Shown here one piece after another: positions 1 to 10,389 of a stretch of 64,000 bases of DNA. The position numbers and the translations under genes are program-made. Below the pieces are notes generated by a model. That model was not told where the DNA came from, searched no databases, and saw only the letters and a list, made by a program, of their open reading frames with translations. The number at the start of each line of letters is the position of its first letter. Positions within the stretch are counted from its first letter, which is position 1. The DNA comes from Vibrio sp. SS-MA-C1-2 (GTDB lineage: Bacteria; Pseudomonadota; Gammaproteobacteria; Enterobacterales; Vibrionaceae), in NCBI RefSeq assembly GCF_021513135.1, contig NZ_CP090981.1, forward strand, positions 124,001-188,000, read 5' to 3'.

Positions 1-853
1 TATTAATATAAATATAAAGATAACGTGAAAGTGGGTACTTACCGTCTGTGACATTTTCCATTGTCGGTGCAATATAGTCTCGCCCCTGTTTTGCTATTGG
101 CAGCATTTTCACCATTGAGGTTCGATAACCAAAACCTGAGTAACCGATCCCATTAAGCGAGGATGAGACCGATTGAACAACCGATGCCGAACCAGGTTGT
201 TCATTTACATTATTCGCAAAATCACCATGACAGAGTACATTTTGTTTAAAATAACCATAAGTTCCTGAAGCTGAATTACGACCAAAGATCTGGAAGTCTC
301 GCTTCGCCCATTGACCTTTTAAACCAAGGCCACCCCAGCGGGTAATCTTATCATTTAACCCACACTGTAGAGTAATAGAAAAAATACCATCTAATTGTTG
401 AAGGTTAATCCCTTGAATTGGATTATCTCGATTAACAAATACCGCTAATGCATCAATGGCGACTTTTATTTCTGTAGGAGGATAACCATAACGAGTTGTG
501 AATGCGGCAATCTCTTTGCGCTTCATCTTTCGACTCATCGGTGCAAATTGTGCTGTCTGCTCCATTAGGGCAGGAGGTGCAGTAGAAGAGCCGGCGGCTT
601 GGATCTGGATATTCACCGCAGGATAACGCTCTTCAAAGCCTTCTCCCCACAATGCCATCATATTTGCTAAGGTATCAGAACCAATGGAGGATAAATTGCC
701 TTTAACTAATCCTATTTGACCTGAGGGCAGCACTTCAATATCGACGGAATGCTTTTGATTCTCGGCATAGGTAACTTTTGTTGATAATAGAATTGAAAAT
801 AATAAAGTTAAAGATAACAAACGAAAAAAATGAGTTAACTTGATCAATTTCAT
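1..853 (-). CDS. pstS: Phosphate ABC transporter substrate-binding protein PstS (3' end outside window)
   Basis: An open frame reads leftward from the ATG at 853 to the window edge, giving 284 residues. It starts [10 protein letters not shown] with a hydrophobic signal segment ending near KVTYA, so the protein should be exported to the periplasm. Later stretches such as [30 protein letters not shown] and [12 protein letters not shown] fit a PstS-like phosphate-binding fold with its phosphate-contacting Ser/Thr loops. The ATG follows the phoR stop codon directly, so the two are surely co-transcribed. PstS captures inorganic phosphate for the PstCAB importer and also feeds PhoR signalling. The family call rests on motif recognition and on the phoB-phoR-pstS order known from vibrios. 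The C-terminus is not visible. Confidence 0.9.
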   Translation of the reverse strand, partial: MKLIKLTHFFRLLSLTLLFSILLSTKVTYAENQKHSVDIEVLPSGQIGLVKGNLSSIGSDTLANMMALWGEGFEERYPAVNIQIQAAGSSTAPPALMEQTAQFAPMSRKMKRKEIAAFTTRYGYPPTEIKVAIDALAVFVNRDNPIQGINLQQLDGIFSITLQCGLNDKITRWGGLGLKGQWAKRDFQIFGRNSASGTYGYFKQNVLCHGDFANNVNEQPGSASVVQSVSSSLNGIGYSGFGYRTSMVKMLPIAKQGRDYIAPTMENVTDGKYPLSRYLYIYIN

Positions 854-2260
854 CTACTCACTCGCACCGGTTTTATCTGATTGATGAATAAAACTTTCAG
901 TAACATTAACCAAATTATCAGCAAGAAATCGTGTTTTATCTCCATTCATCAGATTTTTGCTATTAACCAAGACTAAACGCATCGGTAAGGTAAAAGAAAA
1001 TAGACTTCCTTCCCCCACTTTACTCTCAATATCTAAATGCGAATCATGATGCTCAAGAGCATGTTTAACTATCGCTAACCCTAAACCACTGCCCCCAGTT
1101 TCTCTTGAACGCGCTTTATCGACTCGATAGAAACGTTCAGTTAAACGATCAATATGTTGAAGCTCAATCCCCTGTCCACGATCTTGCACCTCAAAACATG
1201 CTCCTTGATCAGTCAAATACCAACGAACCTCAATACTCGCTCCTTGGGCTGTATGTTTTACGGCGTTATAGACTAAATTAGAGATTGCACTGCGCAATTG
1301 ATCATCATCACCAAGCACTGAGAGCGTTTGATCAACATTGAAGGTAATTTGGTGATTATTTTCACCACTTAAAGAATTCGCCTCTTTCTCTAAAATCGCT
1401 AATATCTGTGGAATTTTTATCTCTTCATCAAGTTCTAGTTGTGGCGAGGCTTCAATTTTTGAAAGGGTTAAAAGTTGCTGTACCAAACCACTCATACGAC
1501 TAAGCTGCTCAGTCATCACACCATGCGCCTTATCCCACATTGGCCCCACCAGCATCTCAGGATCTTTAGACATCTCTAAATACCCTTGCAATACCGTCAT
1601 TGGTGTTCTTAATTCATGAGACACATTAGCAAAGAAATTTTTGCGCATTCCTTCCAGCTGTTTGATCTGGGTGACATCACGCACCACCATTAAATACTCA
1701 CCTTTACTATAAGGCATAGTACGTAACTCTAAATTGCGATGTTCGTTGATAGGAGAAATGATATCTAAAGGTGAACTGAAATCTCTTTTAGTGAGGTATT
1801 TAATAAATTTAGGCTGACGAATTAAATTACCAATGTGTTGTCCAGAGTCTCCCGGCCAGCGGAAACCTAATAGTTCTTGGGCCAATTTATTACACCAAAT
1901 AACTTGATTATTGCCATCAAAAACGATCACTGCATCAGGAAGAGATTCGCCACCATTTCTAAAACGTCGAACTAAGCTAGACAGCTCTTTTCTGCGTCCA
2001 CGGTGATGGCGTTGAAGCCGATAAACACCATTAAAGATCGGTTGCCATGACCCCATTCCTACGGGGATCGAGCGATCTTTATTACTCCATAACCAGTTTG
2101 ATAATTTAAGCTGGTTATACATATACCAGATCAATTGGATCCAAGTCGCAATGAGCAGTAACCAAGGTAGATAACCAACAAATAGACTTAAAAAGAACCA
2201 AGGCAGATAAAAGATAATTAACTCTTTTAGCAATCGTTGCCATGATAACCGTCTACCCAT
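854..2260 (-). CDS. phoR: Phosphate regulon sensor histidine kinase PhoR
   Basis: This 468-residue membrane kinase senses phosphate status with the Pst transporter and phosphorylates PhoB. Two N-terminal hydrophobic segments (about residues 12-30 and 31-48) anchor it. A PAS-like domain follows (about 100-190, with [16 protein letters not shown]). The HisKA motif is SHELRTP with the phospho-acceptor at His215. The ATPase domain carries the N box [10 protein letters not shown], the G1 box DRGQGIE and the [11 protein letters not shown] glycine-rich loop near 390-400. It is somewhat longer than the roughly 430 residues of E. coli PhoR. It lies 63 bp downstream of phoB and abuts pstS, so phoB-phoR-pstS looks like one leftward operon. 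Confidence 0.97.
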   Translation of the reverse strand: MGRRLSWQRLLKELIIFYLPWFFLSLFVGYLPWLLLIATWIQLIWYMYNQLKLSNWLWSNKDRSIPVGMGSWQPIFNGVYRLQRHHRGRRKELSSLVRRFRNGGESLPDAVIVFDGNNQVIWCNKLAQELLGFRWPGDSGQHIGNLIRQPKFIKYLTKRDFSSPLDIISPINEHRNLELRTMPYSKGEYLMVVRDVTQIKQLEGMRKNFFANVSHELRTPMTVLQGYLEMSKDPEMLVGPMWDKAHGVMTEQLSRMSGLVQQLLTLSKIEASPQLELDEEIKIPQILAILEKEANSLSGENNHQITFNVDQTLSVLGDDDQLRSAISNLVYNAVKHTAQGASIEVRWYLTDQGACFEVQDRGQGIELQHIDRLTERFYRVDKARSRETGGSGLGLAIVKHALEHHDSHLDIESKVGEGSLFSFTLPMRLVLVNSKNLMNGDKTRFLADNLVNVTESFIHQSDKTGASE

Positions 2261-2323
2261 TTAACTACTCCGCTTTATTCGTCACGACTTTAATTGCTTT
2301 ATGAAGATAACTTTAATGATTGC

Positions 2324-3016
2324 TTATGACTGTTTGGTGGAAAAACGATAACCGGCACCACGAACAGTTTGGATCATCTTATCAAACCCGCCTTTTTCAA
2401 TCGCTTTTCTTACTCGACGAATATGAACATCAACGGTTCGATCTTCAACATAAACATTCGTTCCCCATACATTATTAAGCAACTGTTCCCGGCTGTAAAC
2501 TCGCTCTTGATGCGTCATAAAGAAATGAAGTAACTTAAACTCAGTAGGCCCCATATCTAAAGGTTCACCATGGGCAAAAACACGATGAGAACTAGGATCT
2601 AAACTTAACCCTTGGACATCAACTGTCTCTTCCAAAACTGTCGGAGAAACACGACGAATAACAGCAGTTAAGCGCGCCAGTAACTCTTTAGGAGAAAAAG
2701 GCTTAGTGATGTAATCATCAGCGCCAACTTCTAGTCCTTTGACTTTATCCTCTTCTTCACCACGAGCAGTCAGCATCACTACTGGGATCTTTCGCGTCAT
2801 CTCATCCCGCTTTAGGTGTTTCAGAATCTGAATACCTGAGCCACCAGGAAGCATCCAATCTAATAGAATAATATCAGGATAAGGTTCAGCAATTTTATCT
2901 AAGCCATCTTGATAATCTTCAGCTTCAATGGTTTCGTATCCTTTCTGTTGAAGAATAAAGCTTAACATTTCGCGAATTGCGGCTTCATCTTCGACAATCA
3001 GTGCTTTTATCGCCAT
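2324..3016 (-). CDS. phoB: Phosphate regulon response regulator PhoB
   Basis: This is an OmpR/PhoB-family transcription factor of 230 residues, the usual family length. The receiver domain shows the acidic pocket (VEDE), the phosphorylated Asp53 in LLDWMLP, Thr83 in MLTAR and Lys105 in TKPF. The C-terminal half is a winged-helix DNA-binding domain ([13 protein letters not shown], then [15 protein letters not shown] and GAGYRF). When phosphorylated by PhoR it activates phosphate-starvation genes through Pho boxes. It is the first gene of the phoB-phoR-pstS group. I looked for a clear Pho box in the 246 bp upstream and did not find a convincing one. Confidence 0.98.
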   Translation of the reverse strand: MAIKALIVEDEAAIREMLSFILQQKGYETIEAEDYQDGLDKIAEPYPDIILLDWMLPGGSGIQILKHLKRDEMTRKIPVVMLTARGEEEDKVKGLEVGADDYITKPFSPKELLARLTAVIRRVSPTVLEETVDVQGLSLDPSSHRVFAHGEPLDMGPTEFKLLHFFMTHQERVYSREQLLNNVWGTNVYVEDRTVDVHIRRVRKAIEKGGFDKMIQTVRGAGYRFSTKQS

Positions 3017-3092
3017 ATTATTTACTCTGTCTATTTTTAATCATTGGATGTCTTTCGATATTATTAGTATCAATTGTTACATTAAGATGACG

Positions 3093-3170
3093 ATACCCAA
3101 AGTAATTGAAATGGCTAATCGGCGAATGTTCAACGTTAACACCTTACCGGTTGCAAGTAAGAAAGGCATA
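3093..3170 (+). repeat. Probable degenerate, internally deleted ERIC element
   Basis: This ~78-bp stretch begins ATACCCAAAGTAATTGAAAT and ends GCAAGTAAGAAAGGCATA. These resemble the two ends of the full ERIC elements elsewhere in the window (TATACCTAAAATAATTGGAG and CTTCAAGTATGAAGGGTATA), but the central part is missing or diverged. Its length matches the two other short copies at 28091 and 55933. The assignment is tentative because similarity is limited to the ends. Confidence 0.4.
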
Positions 3171-3262
3171 TAAAATAAATTATTAACCATCAAATCATAT
3201 TCAACTCATCAAAAAAATGCAAAATTAAACAATTTATCCATTCATTTCATTGACCACATTGC

Positions 3263-6200
3263 CTAACTACTTTTAATAACCACTCGACTTCGACCACCAC
3301 CTTGGGCTTCTATCGCAACTTGAGTACCAATTCGCTCGACCAAGGTGGTTACATGAGAAATCACACCAATCTGTCGTCCTTCCGCTTGTAAAGTATCTAA
3401 ACAGGAGATCGCCATCTCTAAGCTATCGGGATCGAGTGTACCAAACCCTTCATCAATAAAGAGAGAACCAAGTTGTTTAGTATCCGTCGCTAATGATGCC
3501 AAGGCCAAGGCTAAAGAGAGTGAGACTAAGAAACTTTCTCCCCCAGAAAGCGACTCCACACTGCGATACTCATCCCCCATATCATAATCAATCACCTGTA
3601 GAGAGAGCGGTGAGTTTTCGACAGGTTGTAATCCATAACGGGGAGCTAATTGAGTTAAGTGTTCATTCGCAATCAAGGTTAATTGACGTAACGTTAACCC
3701 TTGAGCGATATTTCTAAATTTATTGCCTGATGCCGAGCCTATCAGATCACTTAATTGTAACCACGTTTCACTCTGCTGCTGCTGTTTATTCACCTCAGCC
3801 ACCAAAGATTGACTCTGAGCTATTGCTTGTTCAGCATTGTCTAACTGTTGACGTAAGGTAATGTTCTGTTCATCTAATATTTGTTGCTGATGCTGCCATG
3901 TTTGTTGCTGATCAGGTATTTTATCTGTTGTTAAGTGATGTTCAATCAGCCATTGATTTGCCACTAACAATTTAGGCTGATAATCATTTAGTAACTGTTC
4001 ACGCTCAGCTAATTTCGCTAATACATTTAATCGCTGTTGAGTTAAATCTTGCAATGTCTTTCTTTGTTCTTCTATCCATTGGGAACTGTATTGCAAGCGA
4101 GCCGTTAGTTGAACATCATTAATTGCTAAACCTTGAAGCCACTGTTGCCACTGTTGTTGATACAGACTTTCTTGCTCAACACTTTGCTGGTGTTGCTTAG
4201 CTAATGCGGTCGTTTTGGCTAACTCCGCACTTAATGTTTCGCTCTGTTGTTGTAACTGTTTATCGGCCGTCTGTTGCTCTGTTCTCAACTGCGTCAATTT
4301 GGCTGCCCATTGATCGCTCTGTTGTTGTGGATCGTCTTCGCCGACTAACGCTATACGTTGCTGTTTCAGCTGTTGCCATTCACTCTGTAGAGTTTGGTGT
4401 TTTTGTAACTGTTTCGCTTGATCTTCGGCTAAAAGCGTTAGATGTGTGGTTAACTCGGCTATTTTTAGTTGCAACTGGTTTAACTGCTCAAGAGTGTTAA
4501 CTTCATTGCTCAACCGCTGTTGGTAACTTGTGACTTGCTGTTGGTATTGAGCAATCATCGATTCATAACCCAACTGTCGTAGCTGTTCGATCCAATGTTG
4601 TTGACGCTTTTGTTCTGTGCCCTCTTGCTCTGTAATTTCTTGTTCAGAGCTCTTTTGCTCAGGAATAAGTTGTGAAATGAGCTGTTGGCGGTGTGATAAT
4701 TGTTCAAGGTAGCCTTGCTGCTGTTCTGCCAGACGTTTTAATTCACTTTGATTAGTCAGTAAAGCTTGTTGCTGCTGGTTTAAATTAGCCGTTAATTTCT
4801 GTTCAGCTTGCGTCAATTGTTGCCAACGATTTTGCAGCTCTCGCCCTTGTTGTAACTGTTGCTGAACCTGCTGTAATCCTTGTTGACCTTGGGTTAATTG
4901 CTGCAAAATATCCGTTAAAGAAGCCTTCCAATCGATTAACTGCTGTTCTATTTTTGAACTTTGGTACTCAATAATCGTGACATCATTCGTCAATTCTGCA
5001 TCTGGATTAACTTTAGAGATCACATCAATTAGCGACAATATTAGCTCTTTATTTGACAATTTTAGTGAAGTTAATCGTTTTTGTAATGAGTACTGTTGAG
5101 CGATTAATTGTTGAATCGTTAACTCAAGGGTTTGCTGCTGTTGACCCTCTTGCTGAAGTTGTTGCTCGAGATCAGTAACTCGCTGTTGCTGCTGTTGTAA
5201 AAGATCACTGATCAACTGCTCTTGATCGCTAACAGGGTGCGTTAATGAACCACATAGCGGGCAAGGCTGATCCTCTTCTAATAGATAACGGTACTGCTCA
5301 ACTTTTGCATTCGCAAATAATTTAGTTTGGGTTAACTTTGCCTCTTCCAGCTGGATCGTTAACTTAGCTGTTAAAGGCTTTTTTTCTTCAACTTGCTGAT
5401 GGGTTTCTGCTAATTGACTGCTATTTTTCGCCAGTTCAAGATTTAACTCTTCGATATGTTCAGTAGTAGTTAACCAACGTTCGCCTATTTGTAGAACCTG
5501 CTGCCACTGTTTCTCTTGTTGATTCCATTGTTGGATCTGTTGTTGTAATTGACTCTGCTGTTGCAAAAGAACGGTTTGATTAAGCTCAGCCAACTGTTGG
5601 TTTACGTCAGTAATCTCTGTCTGTAGTTGGCTACTTTTTTGTTGAGAGTCAAAAATGCTGCGCTCTAATTCTGGCTGTTGCTGATTAAGCTGTTTAGTCT
5701 GATTCTGTAACTGTCGCTGCTGTTGATCAATTTGGTTGTATTGCTGTAGATTATCCTTAAATGCACTGAACTGCTCGACAATAGGCGCGAACATCTGATT
5801 ATTGACTAAATAGCGCTGACTTTCAGCTAAACACTTTTTACTCAGTTGTTTACTCTGCTCTAAAGCGTGGAGCTGTTTTTTATACTCTTCTATTTTGTTT
5901 TGTAGTGCATTTCCTTGCTGTTTTGACTCTTCTCCAAGCTTTTGTACTTGTTCTGCTTGCTGCTGTAATAAAATACCTTGTTCTAACTTGGGTTTTATCT
6001 GCAACCAAGAGGAGTCAGTCTCAACAAGGTTTGTCATTATCTTATCAACTCTGCCTTGAGCTTGAGATTTATTCGTTGTTGCTTGTTCAATAATTAGCTG
6101 CTGCTCCGTCTGCTGAGCAACTAGACTTAAGGTTGTCTTTTGTTGTTGATCACGTTGAGTCTGAACTAATTTAGCGTCTTGAGCGGCTTCAATGTGTGTC

Positions 6201-7084
6201 AGCTTCTCTCTTAATGGTTCCGCTTGTTTTTCACTGTTTTCAGCGTTAACTAATGCAACCTGTAACGTTTCAATCCCTTGTTGTAACTCGACTTGATGGC
6301 TAAATAACGCTTTATACTCTGTTGATTGGGCAATAAGCTTCTGATTTTTATCTCGTAAACTTTTTAACTCAACAAGGTTCTTTTTTATCACTTCAAGTTG
6401 TTCTGGTGTCAATAATTCAACCCCGTCACACTGCTTGATTAATTCCGCTAACTTTACTTTTTCTTGCTGTGCTCTTTGATAGGCTGCCGCGGAGATCCGA
6501 CCATAAATTTCACCACCGGTCATTCTTTCTAGCAGCGTCGCTCGTTCATCTGCACTGGCTTTTAAAAAAGCAGCAAATTCACCTTGAGGTAAGATCACGG
6601 CACGACGAAACTGTTCGTAGTTCAATCCGATTAAAGTTTCTAATTTACTTTGAACTTCTTGCTTTTTACCTGCAAATCGCTGCTCAGTTTCGATATTTTC
6701 TAACCAGTGTTCAACATTTTGTAATCGTCCATCGGCTCTATTTCTCGCTCGACGAACTTGCCAGTGCGCGCGCCATTTTGTGCCATCATTGGCAATAAAG
6801 TCGACTTCAGCGAAACCTTCAGATTGACCTCGAGAAAGAATACTTCGAACATCATTCGCTTTGGTGCCAACAATTTCAGCATCATTCTTTTTACTCGCCT
6901 GTAATCTTGGCATTCGATCAAACAGTGCTAGACAGATCGCATCCAATAAGGTTGATTTCCCAGACCCTGTTTTACCGGTAATCGCAAATAAACCCGCATC
7001 ACCTAAAATAGAATGGGCAAAATCAATCGCAAAAGTATCTTGTAAACTTGCTAAATTCTGACCACGTAATGCTAATATCTTCAC
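3263..7084 (-). CDS. sbcC: Exonuclease SbcCD subunit C, SMC-like ATPase
   Basis: SbcC is the ATPase half of the SbcCD (Mre11/Rad50-type) nuclease, which cleaves DNA hairpins and processes double-strand breaks. The N-terminal head has Walker A GKTGSGKS (residues 37-44). The zinc hook CPLC lies at 608-611, at the tip of a long antiparallel coiled coil. The C-terminal head carries the signature LSGGES near 1178 and Walker B SLFIDEGFGTLD near 1208. At 1273 residues it is longer than E. coli SbcC (about 1050). The coiled coil is exceptionally glutamine-rich, with many QQQ and QQQQ runs encoded by repetitive CAA/CAG codons. Its start overlaps the sbcD stop by 4 bp, showing translational coupling. 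Confidence 0.96.
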   Translation of the reverse strand: MKILALRGQNLASLQDTFAIDFAHSILGDAGLFAITGKTGSGKSTLLDAICLALFDRMPRLQASKKNDAEIVGTKANDVRSILSRGQSEGFAEVDFIANDGTKWRAHWQVRRARNRADGRLQNVEHWLENIETEQRFAGKKQEVQSKLETLIGLNYEQFRRAVILPQGEFAAFLKASADERATLLERMTGGEIYGRISAAAYQRAQQEKVKLAELIKQCDGVELLTPEQLEVIKKNLVELKSLRDKNQKLIAQSTEYKALFSHQVELQQGIETLQVALVNAENSEKQAEPLREKLTHIEAAQDAKLVQTQRDQQQKTTLSLVAQQTEQQLIIEQATTNKSQAQGRVDKIMTNLVETDSSWLQIKPKLEQGILLQQQAEQVQKLGEESKQQGNALQNKIEEYKKQLHALEQSKQLSKKCLAESQRYLVNNQMFAPIVEQFSAFKDNLQQYNQIDQQQRQLQNQTKQLNQQQPELERSIFDSQQKSSQLQTEITDVNQQLAELNQTVLLQQQSQLQQQIQQWNQQEKQWQQVLQIGERWLTTTEHIEELNLELAKNSSQLAETHQQVEEKKPLTAKLTIQLEEAKLTQTKLFANAKVEQYRYLLEEDQPCPLCGSLTHPVSDQEQLISDLLQQQQQRVTDLEQQLQQEGQQQQTLELTIQQLIAQQYSLQKRLTSLKLSNKELILSLIDVISKVNPDAELTNDVTIIEYQSSKIEQQLIDWKASLTDILQQLTQGQQGLQQVQQQLQQGRELQNRWQQLTQAEQKLTANLNQQQQALLTNQSELKRLAEQQQGYLEQLSHRQQLISQLIPEQKSSEQEITEQEGTEQKRQQHWIEQLRQLGYESMIAQYQQQVTSYQQRLSNEVNTLEQLNQLQLKIAELTTHLTLLAEDQAKQLQKHQTLQSEWQQLKQQRIALVGEDDPQQQSDQWAAKLTQLRTEQQTADKQLQQQSETLSAELAKTTALAKQHQQSVEQESLYQQQWQQWLQGLAINDVQLTARLQYSSQWIEEQRKTLQDLTQQRLNVLAKLAEREQLLNDYQPKLLVANQWLIEHHLTTDKIPDQQQTWQHQQQILDEQNITLRQQLDNAEQAIAQSQSLVAEVNKQQQQSETWLQLSDLIGSASGNKFRNIAQGLTLRQLTLIANEHLTQLAPRYGLQPVENSPLSLQVIDYDMGDEYRSVESLSGGESFLVSLSLALALASLATDTKQLGSLFIDEGFGTLDPDSLEMAISCLDTLQAEGRQIGVISHVTTLVERIGTQVAIEAQGGGRSRVVIKSS

Positions 7085-8322
7085 GATTTCTCCTCATCTT
7101 GTTGTTGAACTTGACTCTCGATTTCGGCAAAAGCTTGAGACAACTCAGGACTGATATCACCTTCAAATTTCTGTTGCCAAGCATAACTAAAGACATCACT
7201 CGGTGAGACCTCTGATAACTGTTTTGCCGAGAAGGTCACTGCTTCTTGTCGTTGATAATGAGTGGTGATCTTAGCCAGTCGAACTGACTTCCCTTCTAGT
7301 GCTTTTTGGATCTTTTCTCTAATTAAGGTTTGCGGTTGATCAAGTAAAATAGCCACTTCTAAAAAGGGTTGTTGATGAAGCGGTAGCTCTGGCAGTGTCA
7401 GCTCATTTAGCTGTTGTAGTACCTCATCTAAAGGCGCTGCTTTGGTTGGTACTTTTAATAGATCGACAACACGATCTAATAAAATCGGCTCGATCTTTAA
7501 TAATTGATTCTCTTTTAATTCAACAGCAAGCACTTGATGTTTATAGTTACGCTCAGCCAAAGAGAGTGGGATCGGTGAACCGCAATAGCGAATACGATCC
7601 TGTTTTGCGACCACTTGAGGAAGGTGAAGATGTCCTAATGCCACATAGCTTAAACAATCAGGAAAGATAGATGCAGGCAATGCATGTTGATTGCCCCCGA
7701 GAATTCGACGCTCGGACATTTCTGAAAGTTGAGAAGAGGCCATATAGAGATGTCCCATCCCGATTAAGGCTTGATCTGGTTTAGCGATAGTTTGCCCATA
7801 ATCGATAACTTGCTGATAGAGACGATCCACTCCTGCAATCAAACGGTCTTGATCTGAAGTTAGCTCTTCATTTCTTAAATCAGCAGAACGTAAAAAAGGC
7901 ACCGCGGCAACCCAAGCTGCGACTTGATCATCTTTATTGGTCAGTGGGATCAGATAACGAGAAAAGTCCAATTCACCCTCATTGTCTCGATTAATACCAC
8001 CAATCACATGGAGATCAAACGCTTTTAGTAGTTCATGGGGTGCATCTAGCTTACTTGGCGAGTCATGGTTACCGCCAATCATCACAACATTCAATTTTGG
8101 TAACTCTTTAGCGAGACGAGCAAGAAAACGATATAACATTTGCCATGCGCTGGCTGGCGGATTCGCGCTATCAAAAATATCACCCGCAACAAGTAGAGCA
8201 TCCGACTGATGTTGTTTGAGTAGCTCAATTAACTTATCTAAAAAACATTGATGCTCATATTCTCGAGAAAACCCATGTAATTGATGCCCTAAATGCCAAT
8301 CTGAAGTATGAATAATCTTCAT
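7081..8322 (-). CDS. sbcD: Exonuclease SbcCD subunit D, metallophosphoesterase nuclease
   Basis: This is the Mre11-like nuclease subunit that pairs with SbcC. The manganese-binding phosphoesterase motifs are in order: SDWHLG (Asp8, His10), AGDIFD (Asp48), GGNHDSP (Asn85, His86) and, further on, GMGH and ALGHLHLP. The length of 413 residues fits the family (E. coli about 400). The C-terminal part is the capping domain plus the segment that docks on the SbcC coiled-coil base. It is the first gene of a two-gene operon and its stop overlaps sbcC. It is divergent from rdgC across 116 bp, which must hold promoters for both directions. Confidence 0.97.
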   Translation of the reverse strand: MKIIHTSDWHLGHQLHGFSREYEHQCFLDKLIELLKQHQSDALLVAGDIFDSANPPASAWQMLYRFLARLAKELPKLNVVMIGGNHDSPSKLDAPHELLKAFDLHVIGGINRDNEGELDFSRYLIPLTNKDDQVAAWVAAVPFLRSADLRNEELTSDQDRLIAGVDRLYQQVIDYGQTIAKPDQALIGMGHLYMASSQLSEMSERRILGGNQHALPASIFPDCLSYVALGHLHLPQVVAKQDRIRYCGSPIPLSLAERNYKHQVLAVELKENQLLKIEPILLDRVVDLLKVPTKAAPLDEVLQQLNELTLPELPLHQQPFLEVAILLDQPQTLIREKIQKALEGKSVRLAKITTHYQRQEAVTFSAKQLSEVSPSDVFSYAWQQKFEGDISPELSQAFAEIESQVQQQDEEKS

Positions 8323-8438
8323 TGTCCTAAATGCTCTCTCTTCTCATGCAATATTAAAGATTGTACCTGAAATCAGCGACAAACCAGTGCTAATATCATA
8401 AGATTATCTTCTGATTTAAAATATAGGCGAAAGGCTCG

Positions 8439-9347
8439 ATGATTTGGTTTAAAAACTTACTGATTTACCGTTTTACAAAAGAGACTCAATTTGATGTTGA
8501 ACAACTAGAAAGTCAGCTTAACGAATTTCAATTCCACCCTTGTGGTAGTCAGGATCGTCAGAAGTTTGGCTGGACGCAAGCGTTAGGGAAGCATGGCGAT
8601 GCACTCACTCATACTTGTGAAGGTAATCTTTTAGTTTGTGCAAAAAAAGAAGAGAAGATTCTGCCTCCTGCGGTCATTAAAGACTCATTTGATCAACGTG
8701 TCGAAAAGCTAGAAATTGACCAAGGTCGTCCTCTAAAGAAAACGGAAAAAGAGACCATTAAAGATGATGTGGTCATGGAGTTACTTCCTCGTGCTTTTAG
8801 CCGTAGCCAAAAAACTTATGCACTTATTTTACCCAAATTGCAGTTAATTTTAGTCGATGCGAGTAGCCATAAAAAAGCGGAAGATCTTCTCGCATTGTTA
8901 AGAAAGTCTATCGGTAGCTTACCTGTGTCACCGGTTGAAACTAAAAATCCAGCGGATACCGTATTAACAGAATGGATTAAGGAGGGTCATGCTCCTGCAG
9001 GTTTTGAACTTGGTGGAGAAGCGGAATTTAAATCTCTCCTTGAAGAAGGTGGTGTGATCCGTTGTAAGCAACAAGATCTTACTAGCGATGAGATTAAAGT
9101 TCATATCGACGCAGATAAGTATGTCACTAAACTTGAGCTTAATTGGCAAAATAGAATGAACTTTATTTTAGCTGAAGACCTCTCTATCAAGCGGATTAAG
9201 TTTGATGATGAACTACAAGATCAAAACAGTGATATTGATAAAGAAGATATCGCACAACGTATTGATGCAGACATGTCATTAATGTGTGGCGAATTAAGTG
9301 CTTTTTTACCTAATTTATTTGATCAATTAGGTGGTGTTCACGCTTAA
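8439..9347 (+). CDS. rdgC: Recombination-associated protein RdgC
   Basis: RdgC is a ring-forming DNA-binding protein that binds double-stranded DNA without sequence preference and can limit RecA activity. It is important for growth when replication restart is impaired. The 302-residue product has the typical RdgC start [12 protein letters not shown], the segment [11 protein letters not shown] near residue 45 and a [12 protein letters not shown] stretch near residue 103. The ATG follows an AAAGG ribosome-binding site by five bases. It stands alone and is transcribed away from sbcDC. An ERIC repeat and a bidirectional hairpin follow the stop codon. Confidence 0.96.
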   Translation: MIWFKNLLIYRFTKETQFDVEQLESQLNEFQFHPCGSQDRQKFGWTQALGKHGDALTHTCEGNLLVCAKKEEKILPPAVIKDSFDQRVEKLEIDQGRPLKKTEKETIKDDVVMELLPRAFSRSQKTYALILPKLQLILVDASSHKKAEDLLALLRKSIGSLPVSPVETKNPADTVLTEWIKEGHAPAGFELGGEAEFKSLLEEGGVIRCKQQDLTSDEIKVHIDADKYVTKLELNWQNRMNFILAEDLSIKRIKFDDELQDQNSDIDKEDIAQRIDADMSLMCGELSAFLPNLFDQLGGVHA

Positions 9348-9384
9348 TTATCTATTTTGTGAAATTTAGAAATAAATAAAGATA

Positions 9385-9512
9385 TATACCTAAAATAATT
9401 GGAGTTGCTAGTAGGCGGCAAGTGAGTGAGGCCCCATGAGTATAGGTGTACTCTATGATTGGGGCGAACGAATACAGCCAACAACCTAGCGACTTCAAGT
9501 ATGAAGGGTATA
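9385..9512 (+). repeat. ERIC intergenic repeat, full length
   Basis: This is a 128-bp imperfect palindrome that starts TATACCTAAAATAATTGGAG and ends CTTCAAGTATGAAGGGTATA. The core has GGCGGCAAGTGAGTGAGGCC and GGGGCGAACGAATACAGCCA. This matches what I recall of the ERIC/IRU consensus of Enterobacteriaceae and Vibrionaceae (about 127 bp). Four other copies of the same length are in the window. It lies 37 bp after the rdgC stop, so it is probably transcribed as a hairpin in the rdgC 3' UTR. Confidence 0.9.
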
Positions 9513-9561
9513 AACTGCCCGTTTAAATGGATACTAGTTATTCAATTTAAATGGGCAGTTT
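9512..9561. terminator. Bidirectional rho-independent terminator after rdgC
   Basis: AAACTGCCCGTTTAAAT is followed by ATTTAAATGGGCAGTTTT, giving a stem of about 16 bp with one mismatch and A/T tracts on both sides. It directly abuts the ERIC element and should end rdgC transcription. The roughly 290 bp between it and the next gene is very AT-rich and shows no other recognisable feature. Confidence 0.75.
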
Positions 9562-9849
9562 TCATTTCTCTTTAACTTAGCCACTTACTCATGTAATTAT
9601 AAATTACTAACAAAAAACACCTGACATATACAATCAATCAGATCTCAGCTTATAACCTACAAATTAAAAATATTATTAAATCTATTATTGATAGTTAACT
9701 ATCATTAAATATCCTGTGACTGTTACTCTGTTTATTATTAATAAAGTGTTCAAATCAAAATAATAATTAAATATTTAATCATGTTGTACAAGTTAATTTT
9801 TAAATATAAATAATCTTTAATAATAGTTCTTATTTAAGGAGTAACGAAA

Positions 9850-10389
9850 ATGAAAATAACCTACTTAATTCCATTATGTTTGCTCATTGCTATGACTGGC
9901 TGTCGTGATAGTTCAAGCTATGGTTATTACCCTCCTCATATTCCCCCTGATCCTGGTGGTGAAGGTAAACTGACATTGGAGGGAATAGATAGCAATAAAA
10001 ATGGATTTCGTGATGATGTTGAGCGTGAAGCTTACCGACTTTTTCCTAATGATCCAGATAAACAAGAAGCAATTAACTTAATGGCTTTTGTTGATACGCA
10101 AATTATGTTAGTTGGAAATTCAAAGAATTATAATAAAACATATCAAATAACAACACTTCTTTCTCATGCATCATTTTGCTTTGATAAAAGAATATTCAAC
10201 TTTAAAAATATAAAAGTTAATAATATGGATTATATTGATTTTAGTAATCACATAGAAAAAATAAATTATAATACTTATCAACGTCGAAAAGCTCTTGATG
10301 AATTTGGAGAATTAGTTCACGGGTTGCAAATAGGGCATATTGCTAAGGAGAACGCATGCGATATTATCAAGCAAAGTATACATTACTAA
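9850..10389 (+). CDS. Lipoprotein with an EF-hand-like calcium-binding loop, function unknown
   Basis: The 179-residue product has a lipoprotein signal, MKITYLIPLCLLIAMTGC, with Cys18 as the predicted lipidated residue. A Pro/Gly-rich linker follows. Residues 47-58 (DSNKNGFRDDVE) fit the canonical EF-hand loop, with Asp1, Asn3, Asn5, Gly6 and Glu12. I recall this kind of loop from uncharacterised marine gamma-proteobacterial lipoproteins. The start is supported by AAGGAG eight bases upstream. Its 3' end overlaps the start of the next, signal-bearing gene (ATG at 10356, with AAGGAG inside this gene), so the two are translationally coupled and probably work together at the cell surface. The region is much more AT-rich than its neighbours, suggesting acquired DNA. 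No function is assigned. Confidence 0.75.
   Translation: MKITYLIPLCLLIAMTGCRDSSSYGYYPPHIPPDPGGEGKLTLEGIDSNKNGFRDDVEREAYRLFPNDPDKQEAINLMAFVDTQIMLVGNSKNYNKTYQITTLLSHASFCFDKRIFNFKNIKVNNMDYIDFSNHIEKINYNTYQRRKALDEFGELVHGLQIGHIAKENACDIIKQSIHY

Noticed and set aside
3017-3262. Pho box upstream of phoB
   Set aside because: I scanned both strands for tandem CTGTCAT-like heptamers and found no convincing pair.
6469-6798. 109-codon antisense frame within sbcC
   Set aside because: It mirrors the reading of sbcC codons and has no start signal or recognisable motif.
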